DNA from: Cherax quadricarinatus
Taxonomy: Eukaryota > Arthropoda > Malacostraca > Decapoda > Parastacidae
Assembly (NCBI RefSeq): GCF_038502225.1
Contig: NC_091292.1
Coordinates: forward strand, 49,694,879 to 49,758,878
Length of the DNA stretch: 64,000 nucleotides
Direction: 5' to 3'
Shown here one piece after another: positions 53,461-64,000 of the stretch. Under the pieces are notes generated by a model. The model was not told the origin of the DNA, did not search any database, and saw only the letters and a program-made list of their open reading frames with translations. Position numbers and translations under genes: made by a program. The number at the start of each line of letters is the position of its first letter. The stretch's first letter is position 1.

Positions 53461-53461
<1 letters not shown>
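52310..53461 (+). mobile_element. LINE-B copy 6, RT palm to 3' end
   Basis: It begins at motif A directly after (AC)n (DCKKALDTVPHKRLVQKLED) and keeps [20 protein letters not shown] (motif B) and SLFADDVKLRRIH (intact motif C). The thumb follows: KESFRTLYTVYVRPILEYAA, ELRGMSYEERLREINL and FSHRVVRKWNSLGSD. Frameshifts lie at about 52770 and 53115. The end is CAACCTCAACTAGGTGAGTAC with a duplicated AACTAGGTGAGTAC, then AC repeats. Confidence 0.85.
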
Positions 53462-53499
<38 letters not shown>

Positions 53500-53509
53500 A
53501 TTCCCCAAC

Positions 53510-53856
53510 AACACTCAACATGATAACGACATACAAAATACTGAGAGGAATTGACAAGGTGGACAAAGACAGGATGTTCCAGAGATAGGACACAGCAACA
53601 AGGGGACACAGTTGGAAGTTGAAGACACAGATGAATCACAGGGATTTTAGGAAGTATTTCTTCAGCCACAGAGTAGTCAGGAAGTGGAATAGTTTGGGAA
53701 GCGATGTAGTGGAGGCAAAATCCATACATAGCTTTAACCAGAGGTATGATAAAGCTCACGGTTCAGAGAGAGTGACCTAGTAGCGACTAGTGAAGAGGCA
53801 GGGCCAGGAGCTTGGACTCGACCCCTGGAACCTCAACTAGGTGAGTACTAGGTGAG
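53510..53856 (+). mobile_element. LINE-B copy 7, 3' end
   Basis: This 5'-truncated piece follows an AC-rich tract (53462-53505). It starts ACATGATAACGACATACAAA and runs through the ORF2 C-terminus to CAACCTCAACTAGGTGAGTAC and an AC tract (53857-53911). It is very similar to the end of copy 6, so it could be a duplication of it. Confidence 0.8.
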
Positions 53857-53857
53857 T

Positions 53858-53910
<53 letters not shown>

Positions 53911-53913
<3 letters not shown>

Positions 53914-54199
53914 CCCCTGCAACCACAATTAGGTGAGTACAATTAGGTGAGTACACACACACACGCAGTCTAGGTGGCCAAAGACTGCAAACCTCACTCA
54001 AGGAAATAGATCTTGGGGTGAGTATAATACCGAGCAAATCTCTTAAGGATAGTGTTGCAATACCTCAGTAAGGAATCGTTCAAGACTCTGTACACCATAT
54101 ATGTCAGGCCCATACTGGAGTATGCAGCACCAGTTTGGAATCCACACCTAGTCAAGCACGTCAAGAAATTAGAGAAAGTGCAAAGGTTTGCAACAAGAC
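53911..54199 (+). mobile_element. LINE-B copy 8, left part (split by the I-like LINE)
   Basis: It starts CGACCCCTGCAACCACAATT with two AATTAGGTGAGTAC units and a short AC run. LINE-B thumb sequence follows (LQYLSKESFKTLYTIYVRPI, EYAAPVWNPHLVKHV). It is cut at TTGCAACAAGAC (54188-54199), which recurs at 60640-60651 where the copy resumes. It is close to identical to 61109-61396. Confidence 0.9.
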
Positions 54200-54942
54200 C
54201 TCTTCAAGGGGGGCTCCTTGGCGTGGTGAAGAGGCTCTTGGTCTGAGGAATTAGACCTGTCGGCCTCCTTCCTCAGACCGAACCTAATAACCCCCAATCC
54301 CCCGTTCCCTATCCCATCCTCCCCATCCTCCCCTTTTTCCTTTCCTCCTCCTCCTCCCCACCCCTCCCTTTTGCCCTTCCTTTTTGGCCTTTGGGTTTTT
54401 GTTTTTTTTTCCACAGGCACGCTAGTTCCTAGGTAGGGGAAAGGGTACCCGGGTCCATCCCATTCCGTTGAGGTTCTTGGCGGTGGCGTAGTTTGCCGTG
54501 GAATCTGGATTGCCTGGGGATGTCCCGATCCCTCTTCGGTATCCCGGAGGGTGGCTTTGGGTGTTGTCTCTCGGGCGACGGGTGTATCTCTGGAAGCCAC
54601 CTTTCAGATTCCGGGGGTGGTGGCCGAAGGAGGTATGCTTTGTGGCAGATTGCCGGCCGCCCTCTCTTTTGTCCACCGAGGTAGCTCGGCAGATGTGAGG
54701 TTGCTATCCCGGATTGCCGGTTTACTGGCATGATGGGTAGGGTATGGCACGGGTTCCATGCTGCATCTGCGCTACTTGCGGTGCTGAGGTCCTCTTGGGC
54801 GCGGAGGGAGATTTCTGGCCCTTTCATTCCTCCTAGGAACTATCCCTCCCCTGTCCCCCCTTTTTTTATTCTTTTTTTTATTTTTATTTTCTTTTCTTTT
54901 CTTTTTTTTTCTTAAACACAAAAAGAAAGAAGTAACCTAACC

Positions 54943-56734
54943 ATGGCAGCCCTAGTCCATGAACCTGCTACCCCCGGGCCCCTTCTTGATACCGCACCCC
55001 GTTCTGACCCCGCCTCGTCTTTGGACCACTCTTCGGACACTCCTCATGCCTCTGTACCTCTTGCCGGTGCTGTTTCCTCACCTGCTTCAGGTACTGAGGC
55101 CTCGACTGACTCCTTCGATTTATCTGACCTTCGCTCTTATCTGACCTTCGCTCTCCTCTGACTATGCTTCCGGCCTCTCCCTCTACGGGGCGGCAATTTT
55201 CGAATCGCCGACCCATTTTACGTCAGACCAACTCTGGTCCCACGCCTAAACGCCAACGACAATTACCTGCTGATGATACTTCTCCACCTTCTCGTTCTTC
55301 TCAGAAAAGATCGACACGTCCTTCACTACCTTTCCACGCTCAGTTTCAGACTGCACAATGGACTAAATTCTTCACTTTATGACCGACTTCCTCTACTGCC
55401 TATCTTTCTGACCACAGTATTGGCAAGGCACTCCTACGCCATGTTGGTAAAGATATTTCTTTTCATGCTCTTAAGAGTGGTATGCGCATCATCACCATAC
55501 AGAATGCTACCCAGGCTCATGAGCTTTCTCGTCTTTCCCATATCGATACTGTTCCTGTCACTATTGAAAAACATCATTCCCTCAATTCTAGTAGTGGTAC
55601 TGTCATTCTGCCCCATACCATAGTTCAACAAAATTTCCTGACATGTGGCACTGACATTCTTGAACAGCTGGAACTCCAAGATCTCCCAATCCTCAAGGTA
55701 GACACTTATGTTCTTCCTGCCCGCGGGCGGAGACGATACCCTAGCAATGTGGCTCATTTAACTTTTGACAGCCGTGAACTCCCATCCTCAGTTTATGTAG
55801 CAGGACATCGGTTACAAGTTCGAAAGGTGATCCCTACACTGCAACAGTGTAGAAATTGCTGGCGATTTGGCCATCCAGCGAAATATTGCAGATCTATCGC
55901 AGAAGGTCTCCCTTATGCCATGGCAGTTTCTCATCTCCACCTCCAAGGGAGACTACCTCGTGTTTCTTATTCCCGTGTTTCAAAACGTCCCCCCACTTCT
56001 GGTATCTCATCTTCTGCACCCACCTCTGTGGTTACCTCTCCCATAGTCACTCCTGTATCTAATTCTTTTGCTGTCCTCGGCTCAGACGTCCCTACTTCAA
56101 TGCCTCAGTCTGATCTCGCTTCTTCGTGTTCTCTCACAAGCCTCAGTAGCGACGAGATCTCGTATGATGACACCTCCCAATCGTCCCTCTACTTCTCAAA
56201 AGTCAAAACAAGGTCCGTTAACACCTCCTACCCATCTTCCACCTCCTCATTTTCCCTTCCCTGTCTCTGCACCTGGTTCTCCCCCTCTCACTGGCTCTGT
56301 TGCAAGTGTAGAGGTTCACCCTCCTCCTCGTACTGTACCTTCCTCCCCTGTTCCCCCCCAAGTTTCTTCCTCTTCTGCCACCTCCCAGGTTTCTGCCTCT
56401 TCTGTCCTCTTCCATGCTTCTCCAGTTCCCTCCACCCTTTCGACCCCCCCCTACCTTGGTAGAGTCCAATACAGTTCCAATCTTTACTCATCCTCCCCCT
56501 ACCATTTCCAATATTGTCTCCCATACGACATCTCTGAATTCTGAAACACTTGAAGCAATCTCTGAATATATTGCAGAGACCAAACCATCAATGGACACTG
56601 ATCCCCCCTCCACTCCTTCTCTCTCCTCTGGTCCATCTGCGCAACTCCTTTCTTCAGAGCGCACCATTCCTTCACTGCTTGAACGTTTTCCACTGCCTCC
56701 GCATGTGGACTTTTCTAACCCCTCTAGTCCGTAG
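54943..56734 (+). pseudogene. I-like ORF1 with one remaining zinc knuckle
   Basis: The start ATG at 54943 (MAALVHEPATPGPLLD) follows the leader. A 17-bp tandem duplication (TATCTGACCTTCGCTCT twice, 55136-55169) shifts the frame. One TGA stop lies at 55380-55382. The main block (55482-56100) has MRIITIQNATQAHELSRLS, EQLELQDLPILKVDTY and a CCHC knuckle, CRNCWRFGHPAKYC, at about 55851-55892. The next two knuckles, present in the older copy near 30098-30230, are deleted here in frame, joining CRSI to AEGLPYAMA. A serine/proline-rich tail follows, with another frameshift near 56250-56450. The last part ends FPLPPHVDFSNPSSP at 56734. It is predicted to bind RNA, if expressed. Confidence 0.8.
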
Positions 56735-56778
56735 GAACCCCTACCTGCAGATTTCAAGTATCTTTATCATTGCCAATC

Positions 56779-59700
56779 ATGGCCTATTTACAGTGGAATA
56801 TATGTGGCCTCAGGGGTAATCGGGGTGAGCTTCAAATGTTACTCTCCCAGTTTTCCCCTGTTGGTGTTTGCTTACCGGAACCAAAATTACACTCTGCTGT
56901 TATCTCTCCCATCTCAGGCTATAATTTATTGTATTCTTCAGATCCTTTTCCTGATGGGACCTTTAATGAAAGTGCCCTTCTTCTACACACTGATATTCCG
57001 TACCATCAGCTATTTGTTCGTACTTTGCTGCATTACACAGCAGCCCGTATCCACTTGCATAGGTGGTATACGCTATGTTCTTTATATCTCTCTCCTTCTC
57101 GGGCATTATCTATTCCGGATATTGCCTTTCTTGTTTCGTCATTACCGCCACCGATTCTGTTACTTGGTGATTTTAATGCCCACCATTTCCTCTGGGGGGG
57201 ATCTCACTGTGATTCCCGTGGCATTCAGTTAGAGGCTTTTCTTGCCACCCACCCCCTCCATGTTTTAAATACAGGTACTCACACCCATTTTGATCCTCAG
57301 ACTCACACTCTCTCTTGCATCGATCTCTCAGTCTGCTCTTCCTCCGCCGCATTAGACTTCACTTGGTCTGTTCTCCCGGACTTACATGACAGCGATCATT
57401 TCCCAATCATTCTTACTTCCCCTTCACATTCACCGCCTCTTCGCATCCCACGCTGGCAATTTGATCAGGTAAATTGGAACCTTTACTCACACCTAACTGT
57501 TTTTAGAGAGGTTCCTTCTTCGTCCTCCATCGATGAGCTTTTACACCTCTTCTCGTCCTCCATTTTCACTGCAGCTTCTCATTCTATACCCCAAACTTCG
57601 GGCAGGCATTCTCAGAAATGCGTGCTTTGGTGGTCTCCTGCTTGTGCTCGTGCAGTACGTTTGAAACACGCTGCATGGGGCAGGTACCGGTACAATAGAA
57701 CCACAGAGAGACTTCTTGATTTTAAGCAGAAGCGTGCGATCGCTCGCCGTGTCATCCATGACGCTAAACGCACTTGCTGGCGAGATTATGTCTCCACCAT
57801 CACCTCTGCTTCCTCTGAGTGCAGTCTGGAAAAAAGTACGAAAACTGAGTGGTAAATATTCTCCTGACCCGGCTCCTGTTCTGTGGGTTGCTGGTGTTGA
57901 TATACCAAACCCACTAGATGTTGCCAATGAAATTGGCAATCATCTGGTCCGTATTTCTCAGGGACTCCATCTATGCCCCTCATTTCTTTCCTCAAAGTCT
58001 GCCAGAGAGTTAGCACCCTTGGACTTTTCTTCTCTCAGAGAAGAACAGTATAACTGGAGGCAACACTCTCAGCTTGCCGATCATCGGCAGCTGGGCCCGA
58101 CGACATTCATATTCGTATGCTACAACATTTACATCAGTCAGCCCTTGCAGTCCTATTACACCTTTACAATCTCATTTGGTCACAAGGAGTTCTTCCACAG
58201 CTGTGGAAATCAGCCATTGTTCTCACTTTCTGCAAACCAGGCACTACGGGACATGAAACCTCCCACTATCGTCCCATTGCTCTTACCAGTGCAGTTTGCA
58301 ATGTGATGGAATGCCTAGTAAATAGACGTTTAGTGTGGTATTTAGAGACACACAACAGTCTCTCCACTCGTCAATACGGCTTTCGTAAGGGACATTCTAC
58401 CGTAGACCCCTTACTACACTTGGATACGTATGTTCGTAATGCCTTTGCGAATAACCACTCAGTTATTGCCATATTTTTTGACCTTGAGAAGGCATATGAC
58501 ACAACTTGGAGGTATAATATTTTAGCCCAAGCCCACTCCTTAGGCCTTCGAGGCAATCTACTATCCTTCCTTAAGAGCTTTTTAACTGACAGGCATTTCC
58601 ATGTTCGGGTTAATAATGTGCTCTCCCCGGACTTTATCCAAGCTGAAGGTGTCCCCCAGGGATGTGTTCTGAGCACAACACTTTTTTTCCTTGCTATTAA
58701 TGATTTGGCCTCTAGTCTTCCATCAAATATTTGGTCATCACTCTATGTTGATGACTTTGCTATTGCCTGTGCAGGCGCTGACTGTCACCTCATTACAGTT
58801 TCTCTCCAGCATGCAGTCGACCGTGTTTCCAATTGGGCCACCACACGTGGGTTTAAATTTTCCAGCACTAAAACCCACCAAATTACTTTCACTAGATGCT
58901 CTGTCATCTCAGATCATCCTTTGTACCTCTATGGCTCCCGTATCCCTGAACGTGATAGTCAAGTTTCTGGGCCTCCTCTTTGATCGTAGGTTATCCTGGA
59001 AACCTCACATTACCTCTCTGAAGGCAACTTGTCACAGCCGGCTGAACCTTCTTAAAACCCTTGCTCATGTTTCATGGGGAGCTGATCGTCGAACCCTCCT
59101 TCGCCTACATTCCACCCTTATTTTATCGAAACTTGATTATGGTGACCAGATCTATTCAGCTGCATCTCCTGCTGCTCTCTCTAGCCTTAACCCCATTCAT
59201 CACCAAGGATTACGTTTGTGCCTTGGTGCTTTTCGCTCTTCCCCTGTCGAGAGCCTCTATGCAGAAGCGAACGATCCATCCTTATCCGATCGCCGTGATG
59301 CCCATTGCCTTCGCTACTATGTACGCTCTCATGATCTCCGCAATCCTTCCATTTATAGAATGGTCACTGATATTAGTAGACATAATTTGTTCGCCGCCCC
59401 TGTTTACTCCGTCCCTTCTCTCTTCGCCTTCATTTGCTCTTGTCTTCTCTTCAATTACCACCTTTCTATGTTCATGTAGCATCTCACTTTTCCCTACCCC
59501 CCTGGGAAGTTCCAGCTGTTCGAGTCTGTTCTTTCTCTCTCCCTTTCTCGAAAGCCCAACTGTCTACGGTCGCTTCCCGCTCTCTTTTTCTTGACCACTT
59601 TCACTCTCATTCTCATGCCATTGCTGTGTACACAGATGGCTCTAAGTCTTCTGATGGCGTAGGATTCGCAGCAGTGTTTCCGGACAGCGTCGTACGAGGG

Positions 59701-60450
59701 CATTTACTATCTTTGGCTAGTATTTTTACTGCTGAATTGTATGCCATCCTTGCAGCACTTATCCGTATTGCATCTATGCCTGTATCATCATTTGTGGTTG
59801 TCTCAGACTCCCTTAGTGCTTTACAGGCTATACAGAAATTTGATACACCTTACCCCTTAGTCCTCCGTATCCAACTTTGGCTATGCCGCATCTTTACCAA
59901 GCATAAAGATATTGTTTTTTGTTGGGTCCCTGGTCATGTTGACGTACAGGGCAATGAACAGGCAGACACTGCTGCGCGGTCAGCAGTACATGACCTACCA
60001 GTTTCATATAGAGGTATTCCATTTACGGACTATTTTGCTGCAATATCTTCCCACCTTCACACCCGTTGGCAACACCGTTGGTCTATTATGCTCGGCAACA
60101 AACTTCAATCTATTAAACCAAGTATAGGTTACTGGGTGTCTTCTTATCACCAGTGTCAAGGTTGGGAGACTACTCTCTCCCGTCTTCGCATTGGCCATAC
60201 TCGTCTTACTCATGGATATCTCATGGAGAGGCGCCCTGCTCCTCTCTGTGAGAATTGCCAAGTTCCATTATCAGTCAGCCACATTCTGTTGGACTGCCCA
60301 CTTTATCAACGAGCACGCAGAATTTACCTCCGTCGTCGTCTTCGCTCCGCTGCTCTCTCTTTACCTTCCCTTCTCGCTGATGGACCCACCTTTCATCCGG
60401 ACTCTCTCATTGACTTTTTGACAAAAACTGACTTTCTTCACAAATTCTGA
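56779..60450 (+). pseudogene. I-like ORF2: endonuclease, RT, RNase H, zinc knuckle; four frameshifts
   Basis: Start ATG at 56779 (MAYLQWNICGLRGNRGELQ). The endonuclease has PEPKL, YHQLFVRTLLHYTAARI, LLGDFNAHHFLWGG, LSCIDLSV and HDSDHFPIIL. RT spans about 57900-59250, with SHYRPIALTSAVCNVME, RQYGFRKGHSTVD, AIFFDLEKAYDTTWR (motif A), AEGVPQGCVLS (motif B) and SSLYVDDFAIACAG (motif C). RNase H (59600-60000) keeps all acidic residues: VYTDGSKSSDG, FTAELYAIL, VVSDSLSALQAI, CWVPGHVDVQGNEQADT. The C-terminus has CENCQVPLSVSHILLDC. Frame changes occur near 57840, 58110, 58960 and 59440. Catalytic residues are intact, so loss of function rests on the frameshifts alone. Confidence 0.88.
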
Positions 60451-60640
60451 TACCTTCAGCCCTTTCTACTTCAATCTCTTGCTACCCTCTACCCCCGTAC
60501 TATCCCCTGCCCCGCTGTTTTCTGTAACCTACTGATCATCCCTCCTCCCTTCTGCCATCCTATACCCTCGCTTCCTTCCCTACCCTGCAGCGCTGTATAG
60601 CCCTTGTGGCTTAGCGCTTCTTTTTGATTATAATAATAAT

Positions 60641-61067
60641 TGCAACAAGACTAGTCCCAGAGCTACGTGGATTGTCCTACGAAGAAAGGTTGAGGGAAAT
60701 CGGCCTGACGACACTGGAGGCCAGGAGGGTCAGGGGAGACATGATAACGACATAAAAAATACTGCACGGAATAGACGAGGTGGACAAAGACGGGATGTTC
60801 CAAAGATGGGACACAGACACGAGAGGTCACAATTGGAAGTTGAAGACTCAGATGAATCAAAGGGATGTTAGGAAGTATTTCTTCAGTCATAGAGTAGTCA
60901 AGCCGTGGAATGGCCTAGAAAGTGAAGTAGTGGAGGCGGGAACCATACATAGTTTTAAGGCGAGGTATGATAAAGCTCATGGAGCAGGGAGAGAGAGGAC
61001 CTAGTAGCAGTCAGTGAAGAGGCGGGGCCAGGAGCTATGACTCGACCCCTGCAACCACAAATAGGTG

Positions 61068-61108
<41 letters not shown>
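60641..61108 (+). mobile_element. LINE-B copy 8, right part
   Basis: It resumes after the I-like LINE at TGCAACAAGAC and continues through ELRGLSYEERLREIGLTTLE-type sequence. The C-terminus has MFQRWDTDTRGHNWKLKTQ and FSHRVVKPWNGLESEVVE, and the end is CAACCACAAATAGGTGAGTAC, then AC repeats (61071-61108). Confidence 0.9.
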
Positions 61109-61110
<2 letters not shown>

Positions 61111-61798
61111 CCCCTGCAACCACAATTAGGTGAGTACAATTAGGTGAGTATACACACACGCAGTCTAGGCGGCCAAAGACTGCAAACCTCACTCAAGGAA
61201 ATAGATCTTGGGGTGAGTATAATACCGAGCACATCTCTTAAGGATAGTGTTGCAATACCTCAGTAAGGAATCGTTCAAGACTCTGTACACCATATACGTC
61301 AGGCCCATACTGGAGTATGCAGCACCAGTTTGGAATCCACACCTGGTTAAGCACGTCAAAAAATTAGAGGAAGTGCAAAGGTTTGCAACAAGACTAATCC
61401 CAGAGCTAAGGGAATTGTCCTACGAAGAAGTGTTAAGGAAAATTGGCTTGATGACACTGGAGGACAGGAGGGTCAGGGGAGACATAACGTCATATAAAAT
61501 ACTGCTCAGAATGGACAAGGTGAACAAAGACAGGATGTTCCAGAGATGGGACACAGAAACAAAGGGCCACAATTGGAAGTTGAAGACTCAGATGAATCAA
61601 AGGGATGTTAGGAAGCATTTCTTCAGTCATAGAGTTGTCAAGCAGTGGAATAGCCTAGAAAGTGACGTATTGGAGGCGGGAACCATACATAGTTTTAAGA
61701 TGAGGTTTGATAAAGCTCATGGAGCAGGGAGAGGACCTAGTAGCAGTCAGTGAAGAGGCGGGGCCAAGAGCTATGAATCGACCCTTGCAACCACAATA
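61109..61798 (+). mobile_element. LINE-B copy 9, tandem duplicate of copy 8
   Basis: It begins with the same CGACCCCTGCAACCACAATT, doubled AATTAGGTGAGTA and GCAGTCTAGGCGGCC sequence as copy 8 and stays nearly identical to the point where copy 8 is split. It contains an open segment of 168 codons (61247-61753): YLSKESFKTLYTIYVRPI, RFATRLIPELRELSYEE, then KHFFSHRVVKQWNSLESDV. It ends at CAACCACAATAGG, without an AC tail, against a short inverted piece of the same 3' end. Confidence 0.88.
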
Positions 61799-61824
61799 GG
61801 TGGTTGCAGAGGTCGAGTCATAGC
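61770..61824. repeat. Inverted LINE-B 3' termini
   Basis: GCTATGAATCGACCCTTGCA (from 61770) and TGCAGAGGTCGAGTCATAGC (to 61824) form 26-bp inverted arms, with about 22 matches and a 3-bp gap. The right arm is the minus-strand version of the LINE-B 3' end, so the tail of copy 9 meets a short inverted tail fragment. Confidence 0.75.
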
Positions 61825-63063
61825 TAAGGAGTGGCACACAAGAATCACAGAGACATCACCGGACATCATAGCACTCAAAGAAACCAAATTCACATGAATG
61901 AAAACAGACGCCATCTTTCAAAATGGATATCAGATCCTCAGGAAAGATAGAGGGAATGGAGGAGTTGAACTGCTCGTTAAAAACCAGTGGAGTTTTGAGG
62001 ATTTGGAAGGACGGGACATAGGGAAAGCAAGGGACTACATAATAGGAACACTTCAGACTGGGGTCCCAAGGTGGTAATTGCAGTGATGTATAACCCACCA
62101 CAGAATAGCAGGAGACCAAAACAACAGAGCAATGGTTGATGCACTAGATGAGATGGCCAGAAATGCCCACGTAGGCAGGGCAAAGTTAATAGTTATGGGT
62201 GACTTCAATCACAAGGAAACTGACTGGGAAAACCTGAAGCCACATGAAGGACCAGAATCGTGGAGGGCTAATATGATGGAGTTGGTACTGGAAGACATCA
62301 TTCATCAAAATGTTAAGGACACTACCAGCCAGAGATGAGAGGATGAACCTGAGGTGTCGGACTGGGCACCTGTGATGAGCAGGGTTCCACAGGGGTCAGT
62401 CCTAGGACCAGTGGTGCTTCTGGTATATGTGAATGACATGACAGAAGGGATAGATTCAGAAGTGTCCCTGTTTGCAGACGATGTGAAGCTAATGATGAGA
62501 AGTCTGTCGAATGAGGATCAGGCAGGACTACAAAGGGATCTGGATAGGCTGCTAGTCTGGTCCAGCAACTGGCTCCTGGAGTTTAACCCCACCAAGTGCA
62601 AAGTCATGAAGATTGCAGAAAGGTTTAGAAGAACACAGATAGATCACAGGCTAGGAGGCAAACGACTGCAAACCTCCTCAAGAGAAAGTATCTTGGGGTG
62701 AGCATAATACCGAGCACATCTCCTGAGGCGCACATCAACCAAAAAACCGCTGCAGCAAATGGGCACCTTGGAAACCTATGAATAGCATTTCGGCACCTCA
62801 GCTAAGAATCGTTCAAGACTCTGTACACTGTTTACGTCAGGAGCATATTAGAGAATGCTGCACCAGTTTGGAACTCATTCCTGGCCAAGCACGATAAAAA
62901 ATTAGAGAAAGTTGAAAAATTTGCAACAAGACTAGTCCCAGAGCTAAGGGGCATCTCCTACGAGTAGAGTTTAAGGGAAATCGACTTGATGGCACTGGAG
63001 GACAAGAGAGATAGTGGGAACATGATTACGACATACAAAATACTGAGAGGAACTGGAAAGGTG
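61825..63063 (+). mobile_element. LINE-B copy 10, endonuclease joined to RT by deletion
   Basis: The endonuclease comes first (EWHTRITETSPDIIALKETK, GYQILRKDRGNGG, VMGDFNHKETDWENL). At about 62350 the sequence jumps from QRXEDEP to EVSDWAPVMSRVPQGS, skipping the linker and RT fingers and palm up to motif B. Motif C is intact (SLFADDVKLMMRS). Frameshifts follow, and the copy stops at about 63063 in AGGAACTGGAAAGGTGCATA, where a 15-bp tandem array takes over. It is inactive. Confidence 0.85.
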
Positions 63064-64000
63064 CATACTACTATGATATACAGTACTATTATTCACGGCA
63101 GTATTCTATACAAATCTGTACACAGCAGAATGATACACAGTAGTATGATACACAGAAGTATGACGCACAGAACTATGAAACACAGAAGTGTCATGCTCAT
63201 ACAAGTATGATACACAGTACTTTTAAGCACTGTACCATGATTAACAGTCGTATGATATACAGTAGTATGATATGCAGTAGTATGATCCACAGTATCATGA
63301 TACTCAGTAGTATGATAATGATAGCTATGAAACTCACCATTATGATACACAGTGCTATGATACAAAGTAGTATGATATACAGAAGTATGAAACAAAATAT
63401 GATGCAGAGTACTATGATGCACAGTATTGTGACACACCATACAATGATACACAGTAGTATAATATAGAGCAGTATGATAAATAGTTGTATCATACACAGT
63501 ATGATATACTGTATTATAGCACACGATAGTATGATAAACATTAGCATGATAAACAGTGATATACAGCAGCATAATACACATGACATACTACAATACACAG
63601 TAATATAATGCACAGTAATGTGATGCATAGTTGCAGAAATACACAGAAGTATGATTCTCAGAACTGCCACAGTAGTATGATACACAGTAGTATTATAAAC
63701 AGTAGTATGATAAACAGTAGTATGATAAACAGTAGCATGATGCTGTAATATGATATACAGTAGTATGATACACAGTAATTTGATATAGTGGCGTGATATG
63801 CAGTATGATACACAGCATGAAACACAGTACTATGATATGCAGTATGATACACAGTATTATGATAAACAGCACAATATGCACAGTATGGTAAACAGTATCA
63901 TGATACACAGTACTATGATACGCAGTAGTATGATAAACAGTAACATGATATTCAGTATGATAAACAGTAGCATGTTACACAGCAGTATGATACACAGTAA
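63064..64000. repeat. Degenerate 15-bp tandem array, same class as 27105-28385
   Basis: Units of ATGATACACAGTAGT, with frequent variants (ATGATAAACAGTAGC, ATGATATACAGTAGT), run to the window edge. In-phase units keep artificial frames open on both strands. The array replaces the end of LINE-B copy 10. Confidence 0.92.

Larger units (their letters stand above)
54200..60640 (+). mobile_element. Full-length I/Nimb-like LINE with a 12-bp TSD
   Basis: A 6.44-kb insertion is flanked by perfect TTGCAACAAGAC repeats (54188-54199 and 60640-60651). It has a pyrimidine-rich leader (54200-54942), ORF1 (54943-56734), ORF2 (56779-60450) and about 190 bp of 3' UTR. The 3' end is TTTAGCGCTTCTTTTTGATT-like sequence (GGCTTAGCGCTTCTTTTTG) and a TATAATAATAAT tail. 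ORF2 carries APE endonuclease, RT, RNase H and a C-terminal knuckle, the I-group arrangement. ORF1 and ORF2 each have only a few frameshifts, so it is younger than the copies at 18103, 23613 and 28585. It splits a LINE-B copy and so arrived later. Confidence 0.93.

Noticed and set aside
55164..55382. A separate small gene starting at 55164
   Set aside because: It is the continuation of I-like ORF1 after a 17-bp duplication shifted the frame; the older copy has the corresponding sequence in the same order.

Overview
The window looks like intergenic and intronic DNA from a large, repeat-rich arthropod genome, most likely a decapod crustacean such as a crayfish. That call is inference from the mix of repeats: CR1, I/Nimb-like, RTE and Penelope-like elements, tRNA-derived SINEs, and long AC and CT microsatellites. 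I see no bacterial operon, rRNA gene, intact tRNA gene or CRISPR array. The only convincing host coding sequence is one exon at 16621-16966, encoding an EGF-like/laminin-G segment of a classical arthropod cadherin. Nearly everything else is transposable-element sequence at various stages of decay, often nested, and several insertions can be ordered in time by their target-site duplications (TSDs).

Layout. 1-3085: two degraded copies of one LINE, tail to tail. 3641-9125: Penelope-like elements (PLEs) with a reverse transcriptase (RT) and GIY-YIG endonuclease. The minus-strand PLE is split by an ORF1-only LINE with an 11-bp TSD, and a plus-strand PLE is split by a second PLE family that carries a LINE fragment. 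9126-16510: a tRNA-derived SINE, then a minus-strand LINE interrupted by a PLE hairpin (10079-10213) and by a nearly intact plus-strand CR1 element (10456-14590; ORF1 intact, ORF2 with one stop codon). 16511-18064: the cadherin exon and its intron. 18103-26385: minus-strand I-like and CR1 fragments, a 930-bp foldback with a 13-bp TSD, and internally deleted I-like pieces. 26445-28385: tandem repeats. 28585-35440: a degraded long I-like element split by a possible solo LTR. 35466-37855: a minisatellite and a minus-strand RTE element.

38640-63063: about ten plus-strand, head-to-tail fragments of one LINE, here called LINE-B. Each ends in an (AC)n tail and nearly all begin directly after an (AC)n tract. 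This array is interrupted by a SINE, a large AC/C-rich satellite, a minus-strand jockey-type LINE, a tRNA-SINE foldback, and a full-length 6.4-kb I-like LINE (54200-60640) with a 12-bp TSD. 63064-64000: the same 15-bp tandem repeat class as 27105-28385.

The autonomous elements supply RT with APE-type or GIY-YIG endonucleases. The SINEs, foldbacks and ORF1-only element look like their non-autonomous dependants. The two most interesting signals are (i) a conserved hammerhead-ribozyme-like core in the terminal repeats of three diverged PLE-type families, with the paired stem kept although its sequence differs, and (ii) LINE-B's association with AC microsatellites, which suggests a microsatellite-targeting retrotransposon.
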